NCBI RefSeq assembly: GCF_001683335.1
Contig: NZ_CP016201.1
Span: 283,659-320,756 of the forward strand
Direction: 5' to 3'
Source of the DNA: Selenomonas sp. oral taxon 126
GTDB lineage: Bacteria; Bacillota; Negativicutes; Selenomonadales; Selenomonadaceae
Length of the DNA stretch: 37,098 nt
The position numbers and the translations under genes were made by a program. The notes below the pieces were generated by a model. The model was not told where the DNA came from, made no database searches, and was given only the letters and a program-made list of their open reading frames with translations. Below are positions 14,813 through 23,095 of this stretch, one piece after another. Numbering within the stretch: position 1 is the first letter of the stretch; the number at the start of each line of letters is the position of its first letter.

Positions 14813-15439
14813 TTACCAATTTTGCATAAAACGCGAGAGCATCCCACGAACGCGCCGGATGCCGTTCTGCTGCAGACGGTAGATATGCGCCGGCGTCACA
14901 CCGAGCGACTCCGCCATCGTCTGCGCGCGTGCACCGCCGATCGTCACGCCCTCGAGCACAAGCCGCTCCCGCGCGGGCAGCCGCTCCATCGCAGCGCCGA
15001 GCACGCCGACGAGTGCGTGATGCTCCGCGAGCTCCGCGACCGAGGGGCGCTCGTCGACGAGCAGCTCCTTCGCCGTCTCGTACGCCTCCGTCTCCGCCTC
15101 GAGGCACGGCAGATCGACCCGCCCCTCACGGCGGAGGAAGTCCAGAATGCGCCCGCGCACACGATGCACGGCGTAGAGACTGAACGCTACGCCGCGCGTG
15201 GGATCATAGCGCTCCACCGCCTCGATCAGACCGATCGTCCCCTCCTGCACCGCATCCATCACGGCAGGCAGTGCGCGATAGGGCATGACCTCACGGAAGA
15301 CGAGCGGCTGATACGACTCAATGATCGTACGCCGCGCCGCCTCATCGCCGCGCTCCTTATAGGCGCGCCAGAGTTCCCCCTCCTCTGCCGGCGCGAGCTT
15401 CTGCACATCGGCGAGCTTCTTTACATAATCCGAAAACAC
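14813..15439 (-). CDS. RNA polymerase sigma-70-family factor
   Basis: 208 residues from a GTG start after GGGGGTG. Region 2 is clear (about residues 40-105): VMDAVQEGTIGLIEAVERYD is the core-binding and -10 part, followed by TRGVAFSLYAVHRVRGRILDF. Region 4 is a C-terminal helix-turn-helix (about 150-205): RLPARERLVLEG, then TMAESLGVTPAHIYRLQQNG for -35 contact. Region 1 is absent and region 3 is short. The size and domains fit group 3 sigma factors (SigF/SigB/FliA type) rather than the housekeeping factor. It is the third gene after tolC and tamB, 26 nt behind the tamB stop. This suggests control of envelope genes; the target promoters are unknown. Confidence 0.9.
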   Translation of the reverse strand: MFSDYVKKLADVQKLAPAEEGELWRAYKERGDEAARRTIIESYQPLVFREVMPYRALPAVMDAVQEGTIGLIEAVERYDPTRGVAFSLYAVHRVRGRILDFLRREGRVDLPCLEAETEAYETAKELLVDERPSVAELAEHHALVGVLGAAMERLPARERLVLEGVTIGGARAQTMAESLGVTPAHIYRLQQNGIRRVRGMLSRFMQNW

Positions 15440-15465
15440 GGGCGCACCCCCTTTTTCAAAACATA

Positions 15466-18400
15466 TCAGAATCTGAACCGCGCCTCAAAGCTGATGAGCT
15501 GATCCGAACCCTCGCGGTCATACGAGATGCCGAAGCGGTCATTGAAGTCGTACTGGATGCCGATACGATGCGTATCCGATGCCGCGCCGAGTCCCTGCAC
15601 ATAGCGCAGGAGCACACGGTCACCGAAATACTTGCCGATCTCGACATTGTACTCGTTCTCATTCTGCTTCACCGCCTCGTCGTCCTTTGTCTCAAAGAGC
15701 GCGCCGCTCCCGCTCGAGAGGCGGAGCACATCGAGATGGAGGAAATTCTTCACGGAGTCCTCCACCTCGGAGAGAATACTCATCTGAAGGCCGATCGAGA
15801 GGATATCCGCCGCCGTGATGCCGCCCTCACCGTTTGCATAGGCGCTGCGCAGCGTCAGCATGCGGATGATCTCCTCTTCTGACATCTCAGGGCTCGAGCC
15901 GAGGCGGAAATCCATGTGGTCGAGCGGTCCGTGCGCCGAGAGGAAGACACGCGTATGCGTGAGGCGCGCCTCCGCATAGAACGCAATCTCCGGCAGGAAC
16001 GACTCCGGCTGGTTGAACGTCGCCGTCCCCTCGCGGATCTTGAACACCGTCCGCAGATAGCTGACCGTGTCGCCGCGCCGCACGCCGATCATGCCCGTCG
16101 TGCGCGGATGGCGCGTTGTCCCGCCGAAATGCACAGAACCCGACGGGTGCATATCGTAGAAACTAGGACTGAACAGGTGCACGTGCCGCCCCACCGTCAG
16201 CCCCACATCGAGCATAATGTGCGGGAGCTCGTCGTCCGTCTCCGGAATCGACGGGATTGTCACGAGCGCACGGTCGATATCGATCGTGCCCGAGAGTTTC
16301 GGCAGAACCTCACCCCAGTACTCGCCCTCCGTCAGGCGCAGTGTGCCGCTCAGAGGTCCCTCATAGAACGAGGTCTTGAGATCCAGATTGTTCATCACAA
16401 ACGTAAAATCATATGACTGCGGCTCCATGCCCGCCATCTCCACGCGCCCCGTCAGGAGATAGGTGCCCGCGCCCATCTTGCCCGTGCACTCGCGCACAGA
16501 GAGCGCATCACCGAGCGCGTCGATCCGCACCTGCATATCCGTCAGCGGATGCTCGAAATAGCGCAGCTTCACCGCGCCGCCCGTCACGCGCAGACTGCCC
16601 GTCAGGCGGGGCGCAGCGAGCGTCCCGTGCAGCTTCAGGCTGCCCTCCGTGCGTCCGAGCGCCCACTCCACCTGATTGGAAAACACAGGAATAAGCGAGA
16701 GATCGGCATTGTCGAGCGCAATCGTCAGATCGATCTGATCGTAGGCATCCAGCGTCTCATCGCGGTCCGCCGTGAGCGCGCGCAGGGGCAGCGTGCCGTG
16801 CGCACTCGCTGCATAGGCAATGCCGTCGATGTACTTCGTCACCGTCAGCTGATTCAGGCGGATCACGGAGCCGCGCAGCTGCGCCTCTCCCGTCAGATCA
16901 TCGAACGTCGCGCCGTTCGTGCCGCCGTTCTTCGCCGTCAGCTTCAGATCCGCCTCCGGATGCTGCGTCTGCCCGCCGACGTGCGCCGTCAGCGACACCG
17001 TTCCCGTTACCTCCTGCTCCACGCCTGCAAAGCGCGTGAGCATGCCGAGCGCAATGTCCGAGACCGCGATATCCACATTTGCCGCGCCGTCAAAATCCGC
17101 TGTGCCGACAGCGGAGAATGAGCCATCCCCCTGCGTACCCGCGAACTTGCTGATCGTCAGCACGCGATCTGAGAGAGCGACATCGAGTGCAAGTTTCTGC
17201 ACGGGATAGGAGGCAATCGTGCCCTCCGCAATCTCACCCGTCAGCGCAATCGACGGATTATCCGGCGTACCGCCGAGCTGAACCGCAGTCGTGATCTTCC
17301 CCGTGATGCGGTTCTCGTTTTGATTTGCGAGTGCAAGCAGTGCCGTGACATCCATCTTCTCAATATCCAACGCGCCGCTCAGCGCACGCGTCTCCGTATC
17401 GTAGCGCAGACGCGCCGTCACAGAGCCGTCCGCCCCCTGACGGAAGCCCGTCCGCTCCAGATCGATGATCCCGTTTTCAAAGTGGACAAAGCCGCGGATC
17501 TCCCGCAGCTCCACCCCGTTCATCGTGATTGCGTCCGCCTTCAGCTCCCCACGGAAAATCGGATGCGAGATCATGCCCCCCACCTTGCCGTTGAAGACGC
17601 CGTGCCCCGAGACCTCATAGGGCAGCTTGTGCTCGAATCGCTTCATATCGAGATCGCGCACCTCGGCGTCGAAGTCGAGCACGCCCTGCGCACTGATCGT
17701 GCCGTTCAGAACCATATCCACCATCGGTGAATAGATGTGGAACACCTGCACGCGGATGATGCCGTTGTCGAGGAAGTAGTCGCCGTCCATACCCGAGAGC
17801 ACCGCCCCCGCATAGCTGCCGCGCGAGAAGTGGACATAGCCCACCGCGTGCGGATTGTCGAGCGTCCCCGTGAACTTGATGATATTGTCGATATTGCCCG
17901 TGATCGGCTGATCGGGCGCAACGAGCGCCGCCACATCCTCCATGCGTGCGCCGATCGTGTCGATCTGCAGGTCAATGCGCCGCTCGCCCGTAAAGCCGAT
18001 CGACCCGTTCACAAGCCAGACCTCGCGCCCGCCGCGCTCCATCGAGAAATCGTAGATGCCTACCCCTGAGAGCGAGCCGTCCGCGCGGAAAAGCAGACTG
18101 TCAAACGGCTGATACATGAGATCGCCATTCGTCGCCGAGACCTGCATATCGACCTGCGGATCATGGATATCGCCGTGCACCTCGCCCGAGAAATCCGCAA
18201 GCCCCGAGAAACTGAGGCGCTCGTCGAGATAGTTCAGCAGGGAGAGATCGGCGTGTGCGCCGTAGAAGCGCAGATCGAGCGCAGAGCCGCGCGTGATCTT
18301 ACCCTCTACCCCCAGCTCCGTATCATTCGGCAGCCGTGCGCTGAGGAAATCAATCGTCAGATCGTCCCCGCGCAGGATAAAGGAGGCGTTTGCACGCTCC

Positions 18401-19791
18401 ACCGGAATATTGCGGTACACGCCATTCGAGAGCTGCGCACTGCCAAGAACCGTGAGCGAGCCCCCCGTCTGCCCGTCGATGCCGAGATCGGCATGCAGCG
18501 TGCCGTCGAGCTCCTCAGGCAGGGAAATAGAGAGGGAACGCAGCCCTCCGAGTGCGACATTGTCCACCGTCAGATGCGCCGTGTAGGCATTTTGCTCCAC
18601 AGTAAACACACCCGTGCCCGACAGCGTCCCGCCGAACGCCTCCGCCGTCAGATTCTCAAACGAAATCGTGCCGTCTGCATAGGCAACATCCGCCGTCGCA
18701 TTTTGGAAGGAGACATCGCTGACCGCGCCGTGCGCCGCCGTCAGTTTCCCCGTAACAGTCGGCGCCGCAAGCGTCCCCGTCACATGGAGATCTGCCGTCA
18801 CAGCCCCCTGATAGGGGCTGTCCGCGAGAATGCGATCCACGGCGAAATCCTGCGCGCGCACAATGAAATCCAAATAGGGTGCGTCCGTGTCGAGCCGAAT
18901 CGTCCCGTCCACACGCGCGCGCTGCTCCGCCGCCTCCGCTGTTGCGGCAACGAAAATTGCGCGCTCATTGAAGCGCAGCGCGGCGCTGTCCAGCTGCATC
19001 TGCGTCCCGTAGACATCTGCCGCACCGCGCATACCGTCGATGCGCCCGTCCATCGTGAGCACCCCGTCCACGCGGTGCAGCTCCATCCGCACGGCATCCG
19101 CGTGCAGAGACGAGAGCTGCAGCTCCTCGGGCAGAGAGTTCTCCGGCAGGAGGTGACGCAGCGACATGAAATCCGTATCTGCGGAACTGAGATAGAGCTC
19201 CTGATTCCCGCCAACATACGCACCGCTCACGCGCAGAGGAACACCCGAGAGAGCGCCCGTCGCCTTATAGGAGACATCGCTGCGGTCGATCTCCACTGCC
19301 CCCGCGATCTCCGTCAGCTCGTACGTGCGCCCGTCTGTCACAATGGTCGCCGAGCCGCCCTCCGTGCGGATGCGCCCCTCGAACGTGCTCGGTGACGTAT
19401 CGTCCGCACCGATGTCATCGTAGTTCCACGAGCCGTCCGCACGCTGCACAATGTCCGCATGCGCGCCCGTGAGCAGGATCTCGTCAATCGAGGTTTCGGG
19501 CGATGAAAGCAGAGAAAGCAGGCGAAGCGTCACCCGTGCCTCATCGGCACGGAGCACAGCCTCCGCCTGCTTGTCATAGATCACGACATCGTCCATTTTC
19601 AATTCGTGCAGAGAACGGATCTCCACTGCACCAATATGCACAGCCGTCCCCAGCTTCTGCGCCACGAGACGCTCTGCCATCTGTCCCGCCTCAGCCATGA
19701 ATGCCTGAGCGCGTACGATGTGGATGAGAACTGCCGCGCAGATGAGGACGGCGGCGATCACCGCCGCCCCGATATACGCCTTCCGTCTCAT
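15466..19791 (-). CDS. tamB: TamB/DUF490 translocation and assembly module protein
   Basis: 1441 residues. One N-terminal membrane helix (AAVIAAVLICAAVLIHIV, about 9-26) anchors the protein in the inner membrane. The rest is a long repetitive beta-strand chain typical of AsmA/TamB proteins, which form a groove spanning the periplasm. The C-terminal DUF490 region is the conserved part, with RMLTLRSAYANGEGG near its middle and the closing strand ISFEARFRF. TamB-type proteins move phospholipid to the outer membrane and help barrel assembly. AAGAGG lies before the ATG. It follows tolC after a 168-nt gap that holds a palindromic repeat. No tamA is adjacent, so it may act with BamA, as proposed for phyla that lack TamA. 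Confidence 0.93.
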   Translation of the reverse strand: MRRKAYIGAAVIAAVLICAAVLIHIVRAQAFMAEAGQMAERLVAQKLGTAVHIGAVEIRSLHELKMDDVVIYDKQAEAVLRADEARVTLRLLSLLSSPETSIDEILLTGAHADIVQRADGSWNYDDIGADDTSPSTFEGRIRTEGGSATIVTDGRTYELTEIAGAVEIDRSDVSYKATGALSGVPLRVSGAYVGGNQELYLSSADTDFMSLRHLLPENSLPEELQLSSLHADAVRMELHRVDGVLTMDGRIDGMRGAADVYGTQMQLDSAALRFNERAIFVAATAEAAEQRARVDGTIRLDTDAPYLDFIVRAQDFAVDRILADSPYQGAVTADLHVTGTLAAPTVTGKLTAAHGAVSDVSFQNATADVAYADGTISFENLTAEAFGGTLSGTGVFTVEQNAYTAHLTVDNVALGGLRSLSISLPEELDGTLHADLGIDGQTGGSLTVLGSAQLSNGVYRNIPVERANASFILRGDDLTIDFLSARLPNDTELGVEGKITRGSALDLRFYGAHADLSLLNYLDERLSFSGLADFSGEVHGDIHDPQVDMQVSATNGDLMYQPFDSLLFRADGSLSGVGIYDFSMERGGREVWLVNGSIGFTGERRIDLQIDTIGARMEDVAALVAPDQPITGNIDNIIKFTGTLDNPHAVGYVHFSRGSYAGAVLSGMDGDYFLDNGIIRVQVFHIYSPMVDMVLNGTISAQGVLDFDAEVRDLDMKRFEHKLPYEVSGHGVFNGKVGGMISHPIFRGELKADAITMNGVELREIRGFVHFENGIIDLERTGFRQGADGSVTARLRYDTETRALSGALDIEKMDVTALLALANQNENRITGKITTAVQLGGTPDNPSIALTGEIAEGTIASYPVQKLALDVALSDRVLTISKFAGTQGDGSFSAVGTADFDGAANVDIAVSDIALGMLTRFAGVEQEVTGTVSLTAHVGGQTQHPEADLKLTAKNGGTNGATFDDLTGEAQLRGSVIRLNQLTVTKYIDGIAYAASAHGTLPLRALTADRDETLDAYDQIDLTIALDNADLSLIPVFSNQVEWALGRTEGSLKLHGTLAAPRLTGSLRVTGGAVKLRYFEHPLTDMQVRIDALGDALSVRECTGKMGAGTYLLTGRVEMAGMEPQSYDFTFVMNNLDLKTSFYEGPLSGTLRLTEGEYWGEVLPKLSGTIDIDRALVTIPSIPETDDELPHIMLDVGLTVGRHVHLFSPSFYDMHPSGSVHFGGTTRHPRTTGMIGVRRGDTVSYLRTVFKIREGTATFNQPESFLPEIAFYAEARLTHTRVFLSAHGPLDHMDFRLGSSPEMSEEEIIRMLTLRSAYANGEGGITAADILSIGLQMSILSEVEDSVKNFLHLDVLRLSSGSGALFETKDDEAVKQNENEYNVEIGKYFGDRVLLRYVQGLGAASDTHRIGIQYDFNDRFGISYDREGSDQLISFEARFRF

Positions 19792-19819
19792 AGCAAACCT
19801 CTTATACTCTTCGGATCAA

Positions 19820-19957
19820 GCGCCCCTTCCACCGCTTCGCGGTCCCCCTCCCCCGTACCGAACGGGGGAGGCTTTTCTTTACTCTCCACATCCCGCCATA
19901 TTAGCTTCCCCCGTCACAACGGGGGAAGTGGCGAGCGTAGCGAGCCGATAGGGGCGC
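19820..19957. repeat. Palindromic intergenic repeat, copy A
   Basis: A 138-bp element bounded by GCGCCCCT and AGGGGCGC. Inside are two strong GC hairpins (CCTCCCCCGT...ACGGGGGAGG and CTTCCCCCGT...ACGGGGGAAG) and the conserved phrases CCACCGCTT, CATATTAGCTTCCCCCG-like sequence and GTGGCGAGC. It lies between the tolC stop and the tamB start, in the same orientation as copy B at 30833-30960. It codes for nothing recognisable and has the look of a non-autonomous mobile or REP-like repeat. Confidence 0.85.
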
Positions 19958-19959
19958 CC

Positions 19960-21480
19960 TTATTTGTTCATCTCTGCCTCATAGGTAGCATTCGCCGCCT
20001 GTACGCGTGCCGCCGCAGCAGCACCGGCATCCGCAGGTGCACGTTCTGCGGTCGGGCGCACCTCGGCATCCTTCGGCGTTGCAAAGAGCGCATCATCATG
20101 CAGCTGCGCCGCCGCACGCGCCCCCTGCGCACGCGCACCGTCCTCCTCCGCCGCGCGATAGCGCACGGCATCGAGATCGACGGGCACGCCCATCGCATTG
20201 TCGAGACTTGCCTTGCCCATATTGTAACTGTAGAGCGCCGTCGAATAGTTCATGCGCGCAGTCGTCAGATTGTCCGAGGCACGCATCACCTCGAGATTCG
20301 TTCCCACGCCCGCATTGTAGCGGACGCGCGCGATATTATAGTCCTCCTCCGCCTGCTGCACAGCCTTCTCCGTCGTCTTGATATTCTGCTCTGCTGCACG
20401 CAGATTCAGATACGCCGTACGCACATCGAGACGGATCTTCTCATCCGCCGCCGCGAGCGCCTCCTCCGCCTTGCGGAGCGTCGCCTTTGCCGCATCGACC
20501 TGCGCCGCCGTCACGCCGTTGTCAAAGATATTCCACGACGCACTCACACCCGCCGACCACGTATCGCTGCTCGTATGGTCGTCCTTGAAGGGGCGCTCGC
20601 CCGCAATCGAGCGCGATGCCGCCGCATTCACCGTCGGATGATAGCCCGCCTTTGCCGCACGCACCCCCGCCTCTGCCTGCTTTACCGCGTAGAATGCCGC
20701 TGCACCGTCCGCGCGATAGAGCAGCCCGTAGTCCGTGCAGTCGTCCAGAGAGAGCGTGTAGCCCGTATAGCGCAGCTCATCGTTGATCGTAAGCGTCGTA
20801 TCCGTCGGCACACCGATCACATTGTTCAGCGTCGCGACCGCGACCTCATAGTTATTCCGCGCCGTCGTCAGATTCTGCTGCGCGTTCGCCAGCTCCACCT
20901 CCGAGGCGAGCACATCCGCACGCGCCACCGTACCCACGCGGAACTGCGCGTTCACATCCGCGAGATGTGTCTGCAGCGTCGCCACCGTATCCTCGCGCAC
21001 CTTCACCAGATTGCGCGCCTGCAGGATATTGAAATAATCCGTCGTCGCTGTCAGGCGGATCGACTGCTTCGTCTGCTCGAGCGCAAAGTCCGCCGAGTTT
21101 AGCGCATAGCGCGCCGCCTTGCGCTGTGCATTCAGCGCCGCATTGTAGACCGGCAGCGCGACCGTCCCCGTATTGCCGTAGTTGTATTTGACCCCGGAGC
21201 CCTCGTACGCCTTGCCGCCGACGCGATTCGCCGAGGTCTGCCACGTCAGCGTCGGCCCCATCGAGCGGTTCGCCTGTGCGAGCGCGGCATCCGCCGCATC
21301 CACATCCGTCAGTGCCTGCTTGATCGTGCGGTTATTCTCGAGCGCCATCTGCACAGAGCGCGTCAGATCCACCTGCATCGTCTCAGCCGATGCCGTCCCC
21401 GTAAAAAGTCCGACGGCGGCAGTCAGAGCCAGAGCCCGTACCAGTCGTGCCGCAAAACGTCCCCTATTCTTCAAAGCCAT
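19960..21480 (-). CDS. tolC: TolC-family outer membrane efflux/secretion channel
   Basis: 506 residues. A signal peptide (1-32, ending TGTASA) precedes two TolC repeats, each a pair of long helices with barrel strands. Typical phrases are LTRSVQMALENNRTIKQA at the start of repeat 1, ARADVLASEVELANAQQNL, and in repeat 2 VGTNLEVMRASDNLTTARMNY. The C-terminal 60 residues are Ala-rich and beyond the core domain. As a trimer it forms an outer-membrane channel and periplasmic tunnel for ABC or RND pumps. GAGGAGG lies before the ATG, and promoter P1 is 90-120 nt upstream. No pump gene is nearby; instead it shares an operon with tamB and a sigma factor. Confidence 0.93.
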   Translation of the reverse strand: MALKNRGRFAARLVRALALTAAVGLFTGTASAETMQVDLTRSVQMALENNRTIKQALTDVDAADAALAQANRSMGPTLTWQTSANRVGGKAYEGSGVKYNYGNTGTVALPVYNAALNAQRKAARYALNSADFALEQTKQSIRLTATTDYFNILQARNLVKVREDTVATLQTHLADVNAQFRVGTVARADVLASEVELANAQQNLTTARNNYEVAVATLNNVIGVPTDTTLTINDELRYTGYTLSLDDCTDYGLLYRADGAAAFYAVKQAEAGVRAAKAGYHPTVNAAASRSIAGERPFKDDHTSSDTWSAGVSASWNIFDNGVTAAQVDAAKATLRKAEEALAAADEKIRLDVRTAYLNLRAAEQNIKTTEKAVQQAEEDYNIARVRYNAGVGTNLEVMRASDNLTTARMNYSTALYSYNMGKASLDNAMGVPVDLDAVRYRAAEEDGARAQGARAAAQLHDDALFATPKDAEVRPTAERAPADAGAAAAARVQAANATYEAEMNK

Positions 21481-21569
21481 TTCCTCCTCAACCGCTGACA
21501 GGATACACCCGAACGGCGGGCTGCTCCAAACATAGCCAACACCATGAAATCGTATTGACAGGTTCTCTC

Positions 21570-21598
21570 ATTGTATCAGTTCCCCTATTTTTTTTCAA
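21570..21598 (-). promoter_or_regulatory. Promoter P1 for tolC-tamB-sigma operon
   Basis: On the minus strand TTGAAA (21593-21598) and TACAAT (21570-21575) are 17 bp apart. The leader before tolC is about 85 nt. Confidence 0.8.
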
Positions 21599-21610
21599 AT
21601 AAATTTATTG

Positions 21611-22957
21611 TTAGCTGTCCTCTCGCATCTGCGAAACCACAATCCCCATCAAACGCACGGCATGATCTGCCATAAAGAGAGGAATATTCAGCACATCGTC
21701 GTCCACGCGCAGATTATTCAGCGAAAAGCGTACGCGCAACTTCGTCTCCGCCGCAAACATCTCCGCGTACTTTTTCAGACTGCGGCTTTTGATATTCGTA
21801 TCCGACTTCACCTCGATCGGAATGATGTCATTCGCACACTGCAGCACAAAATCCACCTCATAGGACGGATTGAGTCGTGCCCAATAATACGGCACAGCAT
21901 CGAGCTGCGGCAGGAGAGACTGCAAAACAAAATTCTCTGTCAGTGCCCCCTTGAATTCCGTGAACAGGCGGTTCCCCTCGCGGAATGCCGACGGATCGAG
22001 CCGCGACAGACGCCGCAGCACACCGACATCCGCCAAGTAGAGCTTGAACGCACTCAGATCCTCATATGCGGACAGCGGCAGCCCCGGCGCGCTGATGCGA
22101 AACACCTTGTAAACAAGCGCCGCCTGTACCAGCCATTCCACAGCATCCTCATACTCGCGCGCACGTGCCCCCTCCTTGACAACATTGTATAGGAAGCGCT
22201 TATTCTCTCGCGCCAGCTGCGACGGCATAGAGTTCCAAACACGCGCAATCTTTGGATATTCGCGCGGCGCAGGGTGCTTCATAAAATCGCGCTCATAGGC
22301 AGTGATGATATTCATCAGCGTCGTCTGTACCTCTCCCACCGACTGAGACGCTGCCCACCGCCCCACAACCTCAGGCATCCCGCCCGTGATATAGTACATC
22401 TTCAACTTCTCAGCCAGCGGATGAAAAAAGGCATCCGGCAGCGGCACAATCTCATCCACCTGATCGAGATATGCGGCGAGATGCTCACCGCCCGTTGCCA
22501 TCAGGAACTCGTGAAAACCCATCGGATACAGGTGCAGAAAATCAACCTTCCCAACGGGGAACGAGGACGGCTTTGCGAGGGCAATACCGAGGAGAGAGCC
22601 GGCACAGGCAACGTGATATTCCGGCGCATTCTCATGGAAATACTTCAACGCGTTCAGCACCTCGGGACAGTCCTGTATCTCATCAAAAATCAGGAGCGTT
22701 CGCCCCGGCTGAATCTCCTGACCGCCCGCCATCGCCAGATTTGGGATAATGCGGCGTACATCCTTCGTCGTCGCAAAAAAATCGCGATACTCAGGATTCT
22801 CGTCAAAATTGAAATACGCCGTATTTTCATAGAAACGACGCCCAAACTCCTTGAGCAGCCACGTCTTGCCGACTTGACGAACGCCCTTCATAATCAACGG
22901 CTTTCGATATGCAGAGTCCTTCCATGCGACAAGCTCATTCATCGCCAATCGTTCCAT
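21611..22957 (-). CDS. AAA ATPase with DUF4143 domain
   Basis: 448 residues. The N-terminal AAA_14 domain has Walker A GVRQVGKT (about 25-32) and Walker B LLIFDEIQD, followed by the sensor phrase ACAGSLLGIAL. The C-terminal DUF4143 domain contains YEVDFVLQ and IIPIEVKSD, a PD-(D/E)xK-like arrangement. Proteins of this family are common in anaerobes and human-associated bacteria; their role is not settled, with links to mobile or defence-like loci suggested. GAGGTGAAG precedes the ATG. The gene is monocistronic, with its own AT-rich promoter overlapping a 13-bp inverted repeat (22974-23007). Its lower GC in the leader suggests acquisition by transfer. A related remnant lies at 3498-3790. Confidence 0.92.
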   Translation of the reverse strand: MERLAMNELVAWKDSAYRKPLIMKGVRQVGKTWLLKEFGRRFYENTAYFNFDENPEYRDFFATTKDVRRIIPNLAMAGGQEIQPGRTLLIFDEIQDCPEVLNALKYFHENAPEYHVACAGSLLGIALAKPSSFPVGKVDFLHLYPMGFHEFLMATGGEHLAAYLDQVDEIVPLPDAFFHPLAEKLKMYYITGGMPEVVGRWAASQSVGEVQTTLMNIITAYERDFMKHPAPREYPKIARVWNSMPSQLARENKRFLYNVVKEGARAREYEDAVEWLVQAALVYKVFRISAPGLPLSAYEDLSAFKLYLADVGVLRRLSRLDPSAFREGNRLFTEFKGALTENFVLQSLLPQLDAVPYYWARLNPSYEVDFVLQCANDIIPIEVKSDTNIKSRSLKKYAEMFAAETKLRVRFSLNNLRVDDDVLNIPLFMADHAVRLMGIVVSQMREDS

Positions 22958-22973
22958 TTCTTCACCTCATTAT

Positions 22974-23007
22974 ATATAATTACGTGATGTTTTACACATA
23001 ATTATAT
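22974..23007. promoter_or_regulatory. Operator-like inverted repeat on the DUF4143 ATPase promoter
   Basis: ATATAATTACGTG (22974-22986) and CACATAATTATAT (22995-23007) form a 13-bp inverted repeat with one mismatch and an 8-nt centre. The right arm contains the -10 hexamer of the promoter, so a bound dimer would block transcription. Confidence 0.6.
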
Positions 23008-23029
23008 ATTTTTTCGTGTGAGAATACAA
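23001..23029 (-). promoter_or_regulatory. Promoter of the DUF4143 ATPase gene
   Basis: On the minus strand TTGTAT (23024-23029) and TATAAT (23001-23006) are 17 bp apart. Confidence 0.7.
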
Positions 23030-23050
23030 TCTCATATAGCAAAACAACGC

Positions 23051-23073
23051 AAAAAAGCCGCCCGTGCGGGCGA
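23051..23073 (-). terminator. Terminator after flgE
   Basis: On the minus strand GTCGCCCG pairs with CGGGCGGC around a CA centre (one G-T pair), followed by six T. It lies 23 nt after the flgE stop, so the flagellar unit ends with flgE. Confidence 0.88.
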
Positions 23074-23095
23074 CTCTTGCATGCAAAGTATTTAC

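Noticed and set aside
19820-19957. A CRISPR or tRNA-like reading of the palindromic repeat
   Set aside because: There are no regular spacers and no cloverleaf. The two copies are single and far apart, which fits a dispersed repeat.
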